A stretch of 64,000 nucleotides of DNA, taken from an uncultured Eudoraea sp. (GTDB taxonomy: Bacteria; Bacteroidota; Bacteroidia; Flavobacteriales; Flavobacteriaceae). Made by a program: the position numbers and the translations under genes. The notes below the pieces were generated by a model, which had not been told where the DNA came from, made no database searches, and saw only the letters and a list, made by a program, of their open reading frames with translations. The stretch is taken from contig NZ_CANLGX010000001.1 of the NCBI RefSeq assembly GCF_947490415.1, positions 744,001-808,000 of the forward strand, given 5' to 3'. Shown here piece by piece: positions 10,338 to 19,420 of the stretch; positions within the stretch are counted from its first letter, which is position 1, and each line of letters starts with the position of its first letter.

Positions 10338-11078
10338 ATGATAAAATTCTTTCGGAAAATTAGACAAAATTTGATTTCGGAAGGAAAGAATGGAAAGTAC
10401 TTTAAATACGCCATTGGAGAAATTGTCCTCGTCGTTATTGGGATTCTAATCGCATTAAGCATAAACAATTGGAATGAGGAACGTAAAGCAACAAAAAGAG
10501 AAAAGTTATTCCTAAAAGAATTCAAAACATCAATAAATAGAGATCTTTTTAATTTCGATAAACAATATGGCCCTCGTCTTGAAAGGAAAAAAAAGGGACT
10601 GGACAGTCTTTTTCATTATATACAATACGGCAATGATATTCATAATTCTCTTTTTATAAAATTTTATAATAATATGCGTCAAAGCATCAGGTTAGGACAT
10701 GATAGTGGACCTTATGAAGCACTAAAATCTTCGGGATTGGATTATATAAGAAACGATTCATTAAGAACAGCCATCAATAGAACTTATACCTTGCTACCCT
10801 TCTTTCAATATTTTTCACATCAAATAGATGCTGAAAATAATCCTAGGATATCTGAATTAGAGTATAAAATCTTAAATCTCAAGACCTTTGAACCACAAGA
10901 TGATAGAAAGTATCTTGAACTTGTTGTCAAAGTAGATAAAATTATCGCCAATCAAGATTTTCTTTGGATTTATAATTTGGAACAACAAAAATATAACAGT
11001 TATATATTTCGCTTGGGGACGATGAAAGCTGCCTTGAATGAGTTAAAAACTCAGATTGAAAAAGAGTTAAAAAAATAA
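10338..11078 (+). CDS. DUF6090-like membrane protein
   Basis: MIKFFRKIRQNLISEGKNGKYFKYAIGEIVLVVIGILIALSINNWNEERK. Confidence 0.9.
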   Translation: MIKFFRKIRQNLISEGKNGKYFKYAIGEIVLVVIGILIALSINNWNEERKATKREKLFLKEFKTSINRDLFNFDKQYGPRLERKKKGLDSLFHYIQYGNDIHNSLFIKFYNNMRQSIRLGHDSGPYEALKSSGLDYIRNDSLRTAINRTYTLLPFFQYFSHQIDAENNPRISELEYKILNLKTFEPQDDRKYLELVVKVDKIIANQDFLWIYNLEQQKYNSYIFRLGTMKAALNELKTQIEKELKK

Positions 11079-11080
11079 CG

Positions 11081-11161
11081 AAAGCACAACAATGGCTATA
11101 AGTAATTGCTTGGTAAAGTGCTATCCCTTACAACTAATCATAACCGATACCATTAACTAAG
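11081..11161 (+). repeat. attC-like element
   Basis: AAAGCACAAC-AATGGCTATAAGTAATTGC ... CATAACCGATACC-ATTAACTAAG; near-identical to 17221-17299. Confidence 0.55.
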
Positions 11162-11280
11162 TTTCCTAGAAATCCTCTCCATCACCTCACTAATCCGCTT
11201 CTGAACTACCTTCCCATAATATTCTTGGGTTATCTTCATACTAGAATGCCCTAATAATTCACTTACTATTTCCATACTGC
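11155..11280 (-). pseudogene. tyrosine recombinase 3'-end remnant
   Basis: Antisense of ...SELLGHSSIKITQEYYGKVVQKRISEVMERIS; matches 3' end of 39742-40950. Confidence 0.85.
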
Positions 11281-11481
11281 ACTAGCTCATTCATTTCACC
11301 CAATATCTTTACGGTTCATAGAGTCTTTTAAAAAAGTAAAAATCGATGAGAAGTACATATTTACGGTATCTGTTCGATGAAGTTCACCTTGTCGAAAGAT
11401 TATTAAAGTTGATCTGATATCTTTTGAGAAAACGTCAAACAGTTGGAATTTAGTCCTAGTATAACCCACAAATCTAATGTT

Positions 11482-11652
11482 ATGAAAACAATTTTACTTA
11501 TTAAAAATATTTACAGGGAAGCCTTTATAAATTTGGGGCATTTCCTCACGAAGAACTTCTTCGAGGCATTTGCATGGTTCACTTTTGGTATGTTCGCTGT
11601 GGTAGTCTATGCCTTTGTGTTCAGGCTCATCACAGGTTTTCCGTTTGATTAA
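11482..11652 (+). CDS. small membrane protein
   Basis: MKTILLIKNIYREAFINLGHFLTKNFFEAFAWFTFGMFAVVVYAFVFRLITGFPFD. Confidence 0.6.
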   Translation: MKTILLIKNIYREAFINLGHFLTKNFFEAFAWFTFGMFAVVVYAFVFRLITGFPFD

Positions 11653-11872
11653 ATCATACTAAATAAAAGTTATCAAGAACTTAAAGTTTGTTGATCTTCT
11701 AAAAACGATTGGAGGCGTAATGATATTCTATATAGTTTTATTGTTTTCAGTTTTGATTTTTGGGATTTAAACGGAGCTATTTGTTTGCCATAATTTTCAT
11801 TCCGTTCCGTAAGGATGCTCGCAGGTTCATCCGATATTTTTATCCTCTTATTTTAAGCCAATAAGACCCCTT

Positions 11873-11900
11873 ATCTGATTATAAGGATAGGGGCTTTTAT
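11873..11900 (+). terminator. hairpin terminator
   Basis: AAGACCCCTTATCTGATTATAAGGATAGGGGCTTTTATTT. Confidence 0.6.
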
Positions 11901-11908
11901 TTATCATT

Positions 11909-12080
11909 TCACCTTTTTTGATATCCTTTCCATCTCCTCACTCACCCTTTTCTGGATTTCTTTACCCTAATACTCCTGGGTTATCTTCATGCTGAAATGC
12001 CCTAACAACTTACTCACTATTTCCATTGGAACGTCATTGTAAAGCAGTAGGGTGGATGCAAAGATCTTTCTAGCCATGTG
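11909..12080 (-). pseudogene. tyrosine recombinase 3'-end remnant (from HMAR motif to C-terminus)
   Basis: Antisense of HMARKIFASTLLLYNDVPMEIVSKLLGHFSMKIT...; junction just upstream of the HxxR motif, followed by DUF6090 promoter block. Confidence 0.85.
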
Positions 12081-12126
12081 TAATTATTCATTACCTTAGG
12101 AAGAACAACCAACTACTTACTTTCCC

Positions 12127-12867
12127 ATGATTAATTTCTTTAGAAAAATTAGACTAAACTTACTCGTGGAAAACAATACTGGAAAATATTTCAAATATGC
12201 TATTGGAGAAATAGCCTTGGTTGTAATCGGGATTTTAATTGCTTTAGGTATTAATAATTGGAACTCAAATCGGATACAAAGACAAAGAGAGAGTCTTCTT
12301 TTAAGTGAACTTAACAAAGAGTTTAAATCTAATAAAATTCAATTAGATTCTGTATTGACAAAACATAAATATTCGATGAAATCTGTAGAGTATCTAATGT
12401 CAAGGCTTCCTATAAAAAATTTAAAAATAGAAAATTTAGATTCACTCTCTTATCACATTTATCATTTGGGTACATTCTATACGTTTAACCCTTCAGGAGG
12501 TGTAATTAATTCCTTAATGAACAGTTCCACAATCAACATAATTACTAATAATGAATTACGGAAATTTATTATAGGTTGGAACGATGTGCTTTTAGATTAT
12601 CAAGAAGAAGAAATATTGGCTCGTGACAATTATATTAATCATCTAAAACATTTTGAAAAAAAACATTTTAATTACAATAGTAATTATTATAAATACTTAA
12701 ATGACCCTAGAATAGATTTAAGTATTCTGCAAACTTTGGAATTTGACAATTATGTACAAGACAGGCGATTTGATTTGGATAATATTTTAAATAATTCTTA
12801 CGGTGAATTAGATGCTATAATAAATACCATAGATAAGATCATTGAACTATCAGAAGCTAAAAAATAA
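12127..12867 (+). CDS. DUF6090-like membrane protein
   Basis: MINFFRKIRLNLLVENNTGKYFKYAIGEIALVVIGILIALGINNWN. Confidence 0.9.
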   Translation: MINFFRKIRLNLLVENNTGKYFKYAIGEIALVVIGILIALGINNWNSNRIQRQRESLLLSELNKEFKSNKIQLDSVLTKHKYSMKSVEYLMSRLPIKNLKIENLDSLSYHIYHLGTFYTFNPSGGVINSLMNSSTINIITNNELRKFIIGWNDVLLDYQEEEILARDNYINHLKHFEKKHFNYNSNYYKYLNDPRIDLSILQTLEFDNYVQDRRFDLDNILNNSYGELDAIINTIDKIIELSEAKK

Positions 12868-12894
12868 TGATTAAGTTCATTAGAAGTAATAACC

Positions 12895-13046
12895 AGAGCA
12901 CAACACCAGCTATAAGTAATTGCTTGTTCTTGCATACTTTGCAAATTCCTGCGGAATTTCCAACTTTGTGTGTACTTGCAAGGTTAAGTGATATCCCGAT
13001 AGCTATCGGGACACGCAACTACTCATAGCCGAGAACGTTGGTATCC
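12895..13046 (+). repeat. attC-like imperfect palindrome with CCCGATAGCTATCGGG in loop
   Basis: GAGCACAAC-ACCAGCTATAAGTAATTGC ... GCAACTACTCATAGCCGAGAAC-GTTGGTATCC. Confidence 0.65.
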
Positions 13047-13075
13047 ATTGTCGCATATTTAATAAAACTTAATTC

Positions 13076-14098
13076 ATGCATAAAATTATATTTATAATCA
13101 TTCTACTTTTTTGTTGGTCAACATCTTATTCCCAAAGTACTACAAAACCTCAAGTGCTTATTATCACTACTGGGGGCACAATAGCTAGCAAAACTAATGC
13201 TCCATCAATTGAAGGTCATGATCTTATACAAGCAGTACCTGAACTAAGCAATTATGCAACTATTGAAGTTGATGAGTTTGTAAATATTGGATCTTCAAAG
13301 ATGACCCCGTTACTTTGGCTACAACTCGTTAAGCATATTAGGGATGCCCTAAATTCTAACCCAGAAATTAAGTCCATAGTTATTACCCATGGTACTGACA
13401 CAATGGAGGAAACAGCATTCTTTCTGAATTTAACCCATCAAAGCAAAGTGCCAATTGTTTTAGTCGGCTCAATGAGATCATCTAATGAAGTCTCTGCTGA
13501 TGGACCCGCTAATTTAATCAATGCGGTCAGAGTGGGCATATCTCCCGAAGCAATTGGTAAAGGAGTTATGGTAGTAATGAATGACAACATCAGCGCGGGG
13601 AGAGATTTGTTGAAGATGAATAATAGAAGAGTAGATGCATTTCCTTCTACTGACCTAGGATTTATTGGGTTTTGTGATCCAGAAAAAGTGACTTTTTATC
13701 GTTCCCCTATTAAACCTCACACTTCTGAAAGTGAATTTAATATTTATAACTTAGATAGTTTGCCTAAAGTGGACATAGTTCAGGATTTTGCTGGATTTGA
13801 TTCAAAGATTCTAACTTATTTCACCAATCGATATAATCAAGGATTGGTAATAAGCTCGTTTGCTGGAGGTCGACTTAGCAATGGGTTTAGTGAGATATAC
13901 AATTTGCCTGCAACTCATAAACCAATTGTAATTTCTTCTAGCATCAAAGGGGGCAGAATAATGGGGTCTAATCCTGAAGGTACACCAATTATTATCGCGA
14001 ATGATTTACCGTCAAATAAGGCAAGGATACTACTGATGTTATCTCTCACCATTACGAGTAAGATTAATGAAATTCAGGACTACTTTAATAAATATTAA
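13076..14098 (+). CDS. type II asparaginase
   Basis: Signal peptide, ITTGGTIASK and VITHGTDTMEETAFFLNLT motifs. Confidence 0.92.
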   Translation: MHKIIFIIILLFCWSTSYSQSTTKPQVLIITTGGTIASKTNAPSIEGHDLIQAVPELSNYATIEVDEFVNIGSSKMTPLLWLQLVKHIRDALNSNPEIKSIVITHGTDTMEETAFFLNLTHQSKVPIVLVGSMRSSNEVSADGPANLINAVRVGISPEAIGKGVMVVMNDNISAGRDLLKMNNRRVDAFPSTDLGFIGFCDPEKVTFYRSPIKPHTSESEFNIYNLDSLPKVDIVQDFAGFDSKILTYFTNRYNQGLVISSFAGGRLSNGFSEIYNLPATHKPIVISSSIKGGRIMGSNPEGTPIIIANDLPSNKARILLMLSLTITSKINEIQDYFNKY

Positions 14099-14126
14099 AT
14101 TATTGCGAATAAACGAGAGTAAAAAA

Positions 14127-14262
14127 GACCACCAACAATGGCTATAATTCATAGCTGCCCTCCCCTAAATTGAAAATACTTACTTTTATAAGGCTTGATT
14201 TCTAGATCGAAAAATCCTAACGGATTTCCCGCTACGAAATCATAGCCGAACCGTTGGCGGTA
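14127..14262 (+). repeat. attC-like imperfect palindrome
   Basis: GACCACCAAC-AATGGCTATAATTCATAGC ... GCTACGAAATCATAGCCGAACC-GTTGGCGGTAAT. Confidence 0.7.
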
Positions 14263-14281
14263 ATCCGAATAAAATCAAATT

Positions 14282-15289
14282 ATGAATAAGACTTCCCTGT
14301 TAATCATTATAATATCTCTGGGTGCCGGAGTAATTATTGAAAATCAGTTTGATATATTTCCTAATTTCCTCAGCGAAGAAGACCAAAATGTTGAAATCAG
14401 AGAAGCTCCAAAATGGAGCGATGAATTTAAAATTGTGGAAATTAAATCCCCCATAGATGAAACGCTGCAATCCGCCTATTTTTACAAAACTAAATCGCCT
14501 GACCCACAACCCCTAGTAGTCAGTCTCCACACATGGAGCAATGATTACACTCAGTACGATTCAATTAATGAATTCTCACTTGAAAAAGATTATAACTATA
14601 TCCACCCAAATTTTAGAGGTGTAAACAATACTAAAGATGCCTGTTGCAGTGAACTGGTAATATCAGACATTGATGCTTCAATAGATTTTGCTCTTGAAAA
14701 TGCAAACGTAGATACAACAAGAATATATGTAATTGGGATGAGCGGAGGCGGGTATGCAACTTTAGCAATGTTTATGAAATCGAAACATAAAATTAAAAAA
14801 TTCTCGTCCTGGGTTCCTCTGGTGGATTTGATTCAGTGGTATGATGAAACCAAAATCCTCAAGCTTAAATATGCTCCTGAAATTCTTGTTTGTACCCAAT
14901 CTAAAGACGACGTATTAAATGAGGAAATTGCAAGGCAGAAATCACCAATATTCTGGAAAACACCTGTTGATAAGTTGACTTATTCAACATTAGAAATATC
15001 AACAGGTATCTATGATGGCATGATTGGGAATGGTGTTATTCCAATTACACATTCTATTAACTTCTATAATAAATTACTTACAGATCTCGGCCTGACTGAT
15101 AGTACTAAGTATGTTTCAGATACCGAAAAATTAGCACTTCTTGAATTCAGAAAACCATTGGGTGATTTTGGACAGATTTCAGGAAGAGAAGTAATGCTTC
15201 TTAAGGAAACGAATAATATAAAACTAACATTATTTGAAGGAGGCCATGAAATACTCACAAAATACGCTTTTGAAGAATTAATAAAATAG
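14282..15289 (+). CDS. alpha/beta hydrolase (prolyl oligopeptidase-like)
   Basis: IYVIGMSGGGYATLAMF nucleophile-elbow motif; C-terminal GGHE. Confidence 0.8.
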   Translation: MNKTSLLIIIISLGAGVIIENQFDIFPNFLSEEDQNVEIREAPKWSDEFKIVEIKSPIDETLQSAYFYKTKSPDPQPLVVSLHTWSNDYTQYDSINEFSLEKDYNYIHPNFRGVNNTKDACCSELVISDIDASIDFALENANVDTTRIYVIGMSGGGYATLAMFMKSKHKIKKFSSWVPLVDLIQWYDETKILKLKYAPEILVCTQSKDDVLNEEIARQKSPIFWKTPVDKLTYSTLEISTGIYDGMIGNGVIPITHSINFYNKLLTDLGLTDSTKYVSDTEKLALLEFRKPLGDFGQISGREVMLLKETNNIKLTLFEGGHEILTKYAFEELIK

Positions 15290-15290
15290 C

Positions 15291-15320
15291 TACTGCCAAC
15301 AAAAGATAAAATGCATTAAA
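15291..15320 (+). repeat. truncated attC-like site (R'' half only)
   Basis: TACTGCCAAC-AAAAGATAAAATGCATT, interrupted by the next DUF6090 module. Confidence 0.4.
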
Positions 15321-15335
15321 ACCCACTACTAATAA

Positions 15336-16127
15336 ATGATAAAATTCTTTAGAAAAATTAGACAAAATATGATTAAAGAAAATAAAGCCAGCAAGTATAT
15401 GCTTTATGCCATTGGTGAGATTGTACTAGTAGTTATTGGGATATTAATAGCATTGAGTATTAATAATTGGAATGAATCAAGAATAGATAGAAAACTGGAA
15501 ACCGCAATTTTGAAGCAACTCCGCTCTGAATTTAAAAGCAATCTTAAGCAATTGGATGAAAAAATTGGCATCAGAGATTATATGATGAACTCGGCCATTC
15601 AATTATTAGCAAATATTGATAATCCCTATATCAGAAATGTAGATAGTATAGAAATGCATTTGGCAAAAACAGTCCCATATACAACTTTTGATCCTATAAT
15701 TAACGACTTAGCTACCTCAGGAAATTTAAGGTTGATTAGAAATGATAGCTTGAAACGGCTGCTCTCTAGATGGACCAGTGAAATTGTACAGGTTACTGAA
15801 GGTGAACAAACTTGGGCTAAATACAGAAATGAAATCTATATTCCATTTTTGATTAAGAATTATCAGGTAAGAACACTACGCAACAAGGCAATGAAAACAG
15901 GTATTCTATATACATTTTTGATTGACCAAGAAAATAGGGTTTCAGAAATAAAAGATATAGGAAACTCAAAACACTTTTCTGATTTTAATATACTTTTAGA
16001 TAATCCTGATTACGAAGATCATTTAGTAAGATGTATTGCAACTAATAGAAATACACAACAACAGTCTTTTATATTAAGAGACCGCATTGTTGGAATATTG
16101 GAATTATTAAATAATGAAATAAACTAG
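15336..16127 (+). CDS. DUF6090-like membrane protein
   Basis: MIKFFRKIRQNMIKENKASKYMLYAIGEIVLVVIGILIALSINNWNE. Confidence 0.9.
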   Translation: MIKFFRKIRQNMIKENKASKYMLYAIGEIVLVVIGILIALSINNWNESRIDRKLETAILKQLRSEFKSNLKQLDEKIGIRDYMMNSAIQLLANIDNPYIRNVDSIEMHLAKTVPYTTFDPIINDLATSGNLRLIRNDSLKRLLSRWTSEIVQVTEGEQTWAKYRNEIYIPFLIKNYQVRTLRNKAMKTGILYTFLIDQENRVSEIKDIGNSKHFSDFNILLDNPDYEDHLVRCIATNRNTQQQSFILRDRIVGILELLNNEIN

Positions 16128-16177
16128 AAGGAAGTACAAACAATAAATATGTTATTTATAAAAATGCCAAAATAACC

Positions 16178-16316
16178 AAAGGCTAACAACTTGTATAATT
16201 CATTGCTTAGTCATTTAAGAGTCTCTCGAGGATTTTTGCCGAAATCTCAAACACTCCCCCCTTTTGTTAACTTAGTACGCAATCACAACGAAATCATACA
16301 CGAACAAGTTATCTAA
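16178..16316 (+). repeat. attC-like imperfect palindrome
   Basis: AAAGGCTAAC-AACTTGTATAATTCATTGC ... GCAATCACAACGAAATCATACACGAACAA-GTTATCTAAG. Confidence 0.6.
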
Positions 16317-16411
16317 GTTTTCTAGAAATCCTTTCCATCTCCACACTAACCCTTTTCTGCACAACTCTACCATAATACTCTTGAGTAATCTGAATACTAG
16401 AATGCCCTTAT
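16310..16411 (-). pseudogene. tyrosine recombinase 3'-end remnant
   Basis: TTTTCTAGAAATCCTTTCCATCTCCACACTAACCC...GAATGCCC, antisense of the integrase C-terminus. Confidence 0.8.
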
Positions 16412-16450
16412 AATTCCTTACCTTGGGAGGAACAACCAACCACCAACTAA

Positions 16451-17218
16451 ATGATAAAATTCTTCAGAAAAATTCGCTACGACCTTATGGAGAAAAACAA
16501 AACTGGAAAGTATTTGAAATATGCCATTGGGGAGATAATTTTGGTAGTGATCGGAATTCTTATTGCCCTTCAAATTAATAACTGGAATCAGCAACGTATT
16601 CAGAATAAAAATGAGCAACTGGCTTTAAAAAATTTGAAGCAAGATTTTGAGTATAATTATAGGACTTTGGATAGTATTTTAACCGAAACCAAAAATAATA
16701 TAGAAACGCAATTTCTTATTCTAAATCATACAGGTAATAAGCCAAATACCATGACAAGGGCTGACTTTAATGCCTCACTCAATGATTTAAATGATATAAA
16801 TGAATTTTATCAAAGAAATGGTTACTTGGATGATCTAGTTAACTCTGGAAACTTGGGAATTATTCAAAATCAAAATTTAAGAAATAAGTTGTCTTCTTGG
16901 AATCCGGTATTTGATTTCATCAAATCTCGCGAAAAAGAACTCGAGACTGCAAGAGATAGATTAACTCTTATGATAATAGAAAAAGGCAGTTGGTTAAATG
17001 CCGATGCTGTTTCGACAGCTCAAACTGTTAAAGATAATACATTCCCAAATTCTGGTTTTGATATTGATAATAGAAATCTATTAGATGAACTTGCCTTTGA
17101 AAACAATACAGAGAACATTATTTATCAAAATGACAAGCTAACACGAAGCCATGAAAAGGGTTTATCATTAATTGCTCAAATTCTAGAATTATTCGATAAG
17201 GAAATTATAAAGGAATAA
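16451..17218 (+). CDS. DUF6090-like membrane protein
   Basis: MIKFFRKIRYDLMEKNKTGKYLKYAIGEIILVVIGILIALQINNWN. Confidence 0.9.
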   Translation: MIKFFRKIRYDLMEKNKTGKYLKYAIGEIILVVIGILIALQINNWNQQRIQNKNEQLALKNLKQDFEYNYRTLDSILTETKNNIETQFLILNHTGNKPNTMTRADFNASLNDLNDINEFYQRNGYLDDLVNSGNLGIIQNQNLRNKLSSWNPVFDFIKSREKELETARDRLTLMIIEKGSWLNADAVSTAQTVKDNTFPNSGFDIDNRNLLDELAFENNTENIIYQNDKLTRSHEKGLSLIAQILELFDKEIIKE

Positions 17219-17220
17219 CG

Positions 17221-17299
17221 AAAGCACAACAATGGCTATAAGTAATTGCTTGGTAAAGTGCTATCCCTTACTACTAATCATAACCGACCATTAACTAAG
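17221..17299 (+). repeat. attC-like element
   Basis: AAAGCACAAC-AATGGCTATAAGTAATTGC ... CATAACCGACC-ATTAACTAAG. Confidence 0.55.
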
Positions 17300-17393
17300 T
17301 TTCCTAGAAATCCTCTCCATCACCTCACTAACCCTCTTGTGAACTACCTTGCCATAATACTCCTGGGTAATCTAGATGCCAGAACACTCTAAC
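17291..17393 (-). pseudogene. tyrosine recombinase 3'-end remnant
   Basis: TTAACTAAGTTTCCTAGAAATCCTCTCCATCACCTCACTAACCC... Confidence 0.8.
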
Positions 17394-17448
17394 ATTTACC
17401 TTCAAATCAATTATTTTAATAAATTAGTAGAAACAACCACTACCGCAC

Positions 17449-18249
17449 ATGATCAACTTCTTTAGACGGATACGCAAAAAACTCGCAGACGACAACAAGC
17501 CTTTAAAATACATGAGGTATGCTATTGGGGAGATTGTATTGGTGGTAATTGGGATACTGATTGCCTTGCAGATAAATAATTGGAATGAAAACCGCCAGAT
17601 TCAAAATCAGGTTAATCTGCAATTAAAAAATTTGAAAACTGCAATTCAATCTGATATTGAATCACATGACAGGGTTCTTGGGATGGAAGGGTTTAGATTT
17701 CATGCCATTAAGTATATATTAGAAATGGCTGGTGAAACAGTTAGATTATATGATTACCACTATGATGAATTTCCTAACCAACCGCGGATTTTGTGGAAAA
17801 AACCTATTCCTAAGGGTTGGGATAAAGCATATTTTGATGCATGTTTTTCAGCGATCGATTTGGGCACAGTAGGGTCGTTTATAAATGATAAAGCCATTAT
17901 AGAATTTGGTAATTCGGGTCTGTATTCTGCTTTGAATAACCCACAATTAAAATCGATAATTAACGAATACTATCTTAATGCAGAAATGTGGTTTTCTGGC
18001 ATATTGTGGGATAATAATCTAGAAATAACAATGAAAACTAAAGATTTATTAGAGAATCAGTATCTGATTGATCTTAGAAGGATGAGTGATATAGAAGATC
18101 CTATTAGACTTATTAGAGAAAACAAACTTATTATAATCAGGTTAAATACCTTATTAGATAAGGTTTCTTTGACTTGTGAAACACTTGTTAATAGCCGGAA
18201 AAGGGCTGAACAGGTCATGTTGGCAATAGATCAGGAATTAAAAGAATAA
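17449..18249 (+). CDS. DUF6090-like membrane protein
   Basis: MINFFRRIRKKLADDNKPLKYMRYAIGEIVLVVIGILIALQINNWNENR. Confidence 0.9.
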   Translation: MINFFRRIRKKLADDNKPLKYMRYAIGEIVLVVIGILIALQINNWNENRQIQNQVNLQLKNLKTAIQSDIESHDRVLGMEGFRFHAIKYILEMAGETVRLYDYHYDEFPNQPRILWKKPIPKGWDKAYFDACFSAIDLGTVGSFINDKAIIEFGNSGLYSALNNPQLKSIINEYYLNAEMWFSGILWDNNLEITMKTKDLLENQYLIDLRRMSDIEDPIRLIRENKLIIIRLNTLLDKVSLTCETLVNSRKRAEQVMLAIDQELKE

Positions 18250-18250
18250 C

Positions 18251-18388
18251 GATTGTGCAACAATGGCTATAATTCATTGTGGCATTATTCAAAAAACAAA
18301 AATAGAAACCACCAAACGGCCTGATTTCATAAGTGGAAAAGTCTACTACGTTTCCCACAACGAAATCATAGCCTGGGCGTTATGCACA
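18251..18388 (+). repeat. attC-like imperfect palindrome
   Basis: GATTGTGCAAC-AATGGCTATAATTCATTG ... CAACGAAATCATAGCCTGGGC-GTTATGCACAATT. Confidence 0.65.
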
Positions 18389-18438
18389 ATTAGATGTAAC
18401 AAATCAACCTACAAACAGTCATACTATAAAGTGATGTT

Positions 18439-19242
18439 ATGAAAAGAATATTATCTACTTTATTATTGTTGCCAATTTTCGTTGCCAATTATACTACGGC
18501 ACAAAATACAAACACATCAAACGGTTCTGACCCTTATAAAATATATTATGACCCTAACGATTCCATAGACGCCAAAAGAATAAACCGGTGGTTGGAAGAA
18601 GGACGACAAGAGGTAATTAGTTTTTTTGGTAAAGATTATCCAAGATATTTTGAGGTACACCTTTTTAGCGACAGAGACAGTCTTGACAAGCAATGGCAAA
18701 AAGATTGGAATATGCCTGAATTTAAATCCCAGTGCTGGATGGTCGCTAGTGGCATAGGTCATAGGTTGGATATTTTATCCCCCAGAACATGGGGACATCA
18801 AGCATGTGAACATGATATTTTGGATACTTTAGCTACCAAGAAAATAATAATTCATGAAATGATTCATGTTTTTCATGGGCAACAGAATCCATCACCAACT
18901 TTTGAAAATATTGATAATATAGACTGGTTTGTGGAAGGTATTGCCGTTTATGCTTCAGGACAACTTGATGAAAAAAGATACAAAGACGCTCGAGATTTTA
19001 TCATTAAAAATGGAGGTCCCGATATGCTCTCCGATATTTGGAAAGGAGAAAATAGGTATGGTCTTGCTGGATCCATCGCCCAATATATAGATGATAATTA
19101 TGGAAGATTTATTTTGGTTTATTTGCTTGGATTAACAACAGCTGATGAAATACTAAATTACCTTAAAATATCTGAAGAACAGCTTATTCTAGATTGGAAA
19201 AATAGTGTTATACTAAACGAATCCGTGCAAAACAAAAAATAA
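18439..19242 (+). CDS. secreted HExxH-type putative metallopeptidase
   Basis: Signal peptide; IIHEMIHVFHGQQ and downstream WFVEGIAVYASG (gluzincin-like). Confidence 0.7.
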   Translation: MKRILSTLLLLPIFVANYTTAQNTNTSNGSDPYKIYYDPNDSIDAKRINRWLEEGRQEVISFFGKDYPRYFEVHLFSDRDSLDKQWQKDWNMPEFKSQCWMVASGIGHRLDILSPRTWGHQACEHDILDTLATKKIIIHEMIHVFHGQQNPSPTFENIDNIDWFVEGIAVYASGQLDEKRYKDARDFIIKNGGPDMLSDIWKGENRYGLAGSIAQYIDDNYGRFILVYLLGLTTADEILNYLKISEEQLILDWKNSVILNESVQNKK

Positions 19243-19276
19243 ACGGCATTAAAACGACCGTTTATTCAAAACGTTA
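19222..19276 (+). repeat. compact attC-like site
   Basis: GTGCAAAAC ... AATAAACGG-CATTAAAACGA-CCGTTTATT-CAAAAC-GTTAG; R'' overlaps the end of the CDS. Confidence 0.5.
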
Positions 19277-19365
19277 GTTGGAAATCTTCTTCATCTCCTC
19301 ACTTATCCTCTTCTGAACTATCTTCCCATAATACTCCTGAGTAATTATTATGCTTGAATGCCATA
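19273..19365 (-). pseudogene. tyrosine recombinase 3'-end remnant
   Basis: GTTAGTTGGAAATCTTCTTCATCTCCTCACTTATCCTCTTCTGAAC... Confidence 0.8.
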
Positions 19366-19420
19366 ACATTTCCCATCAAATCAATTATTTAAGTAAATTA
19401 GTAGGAACAACCACTAACTT

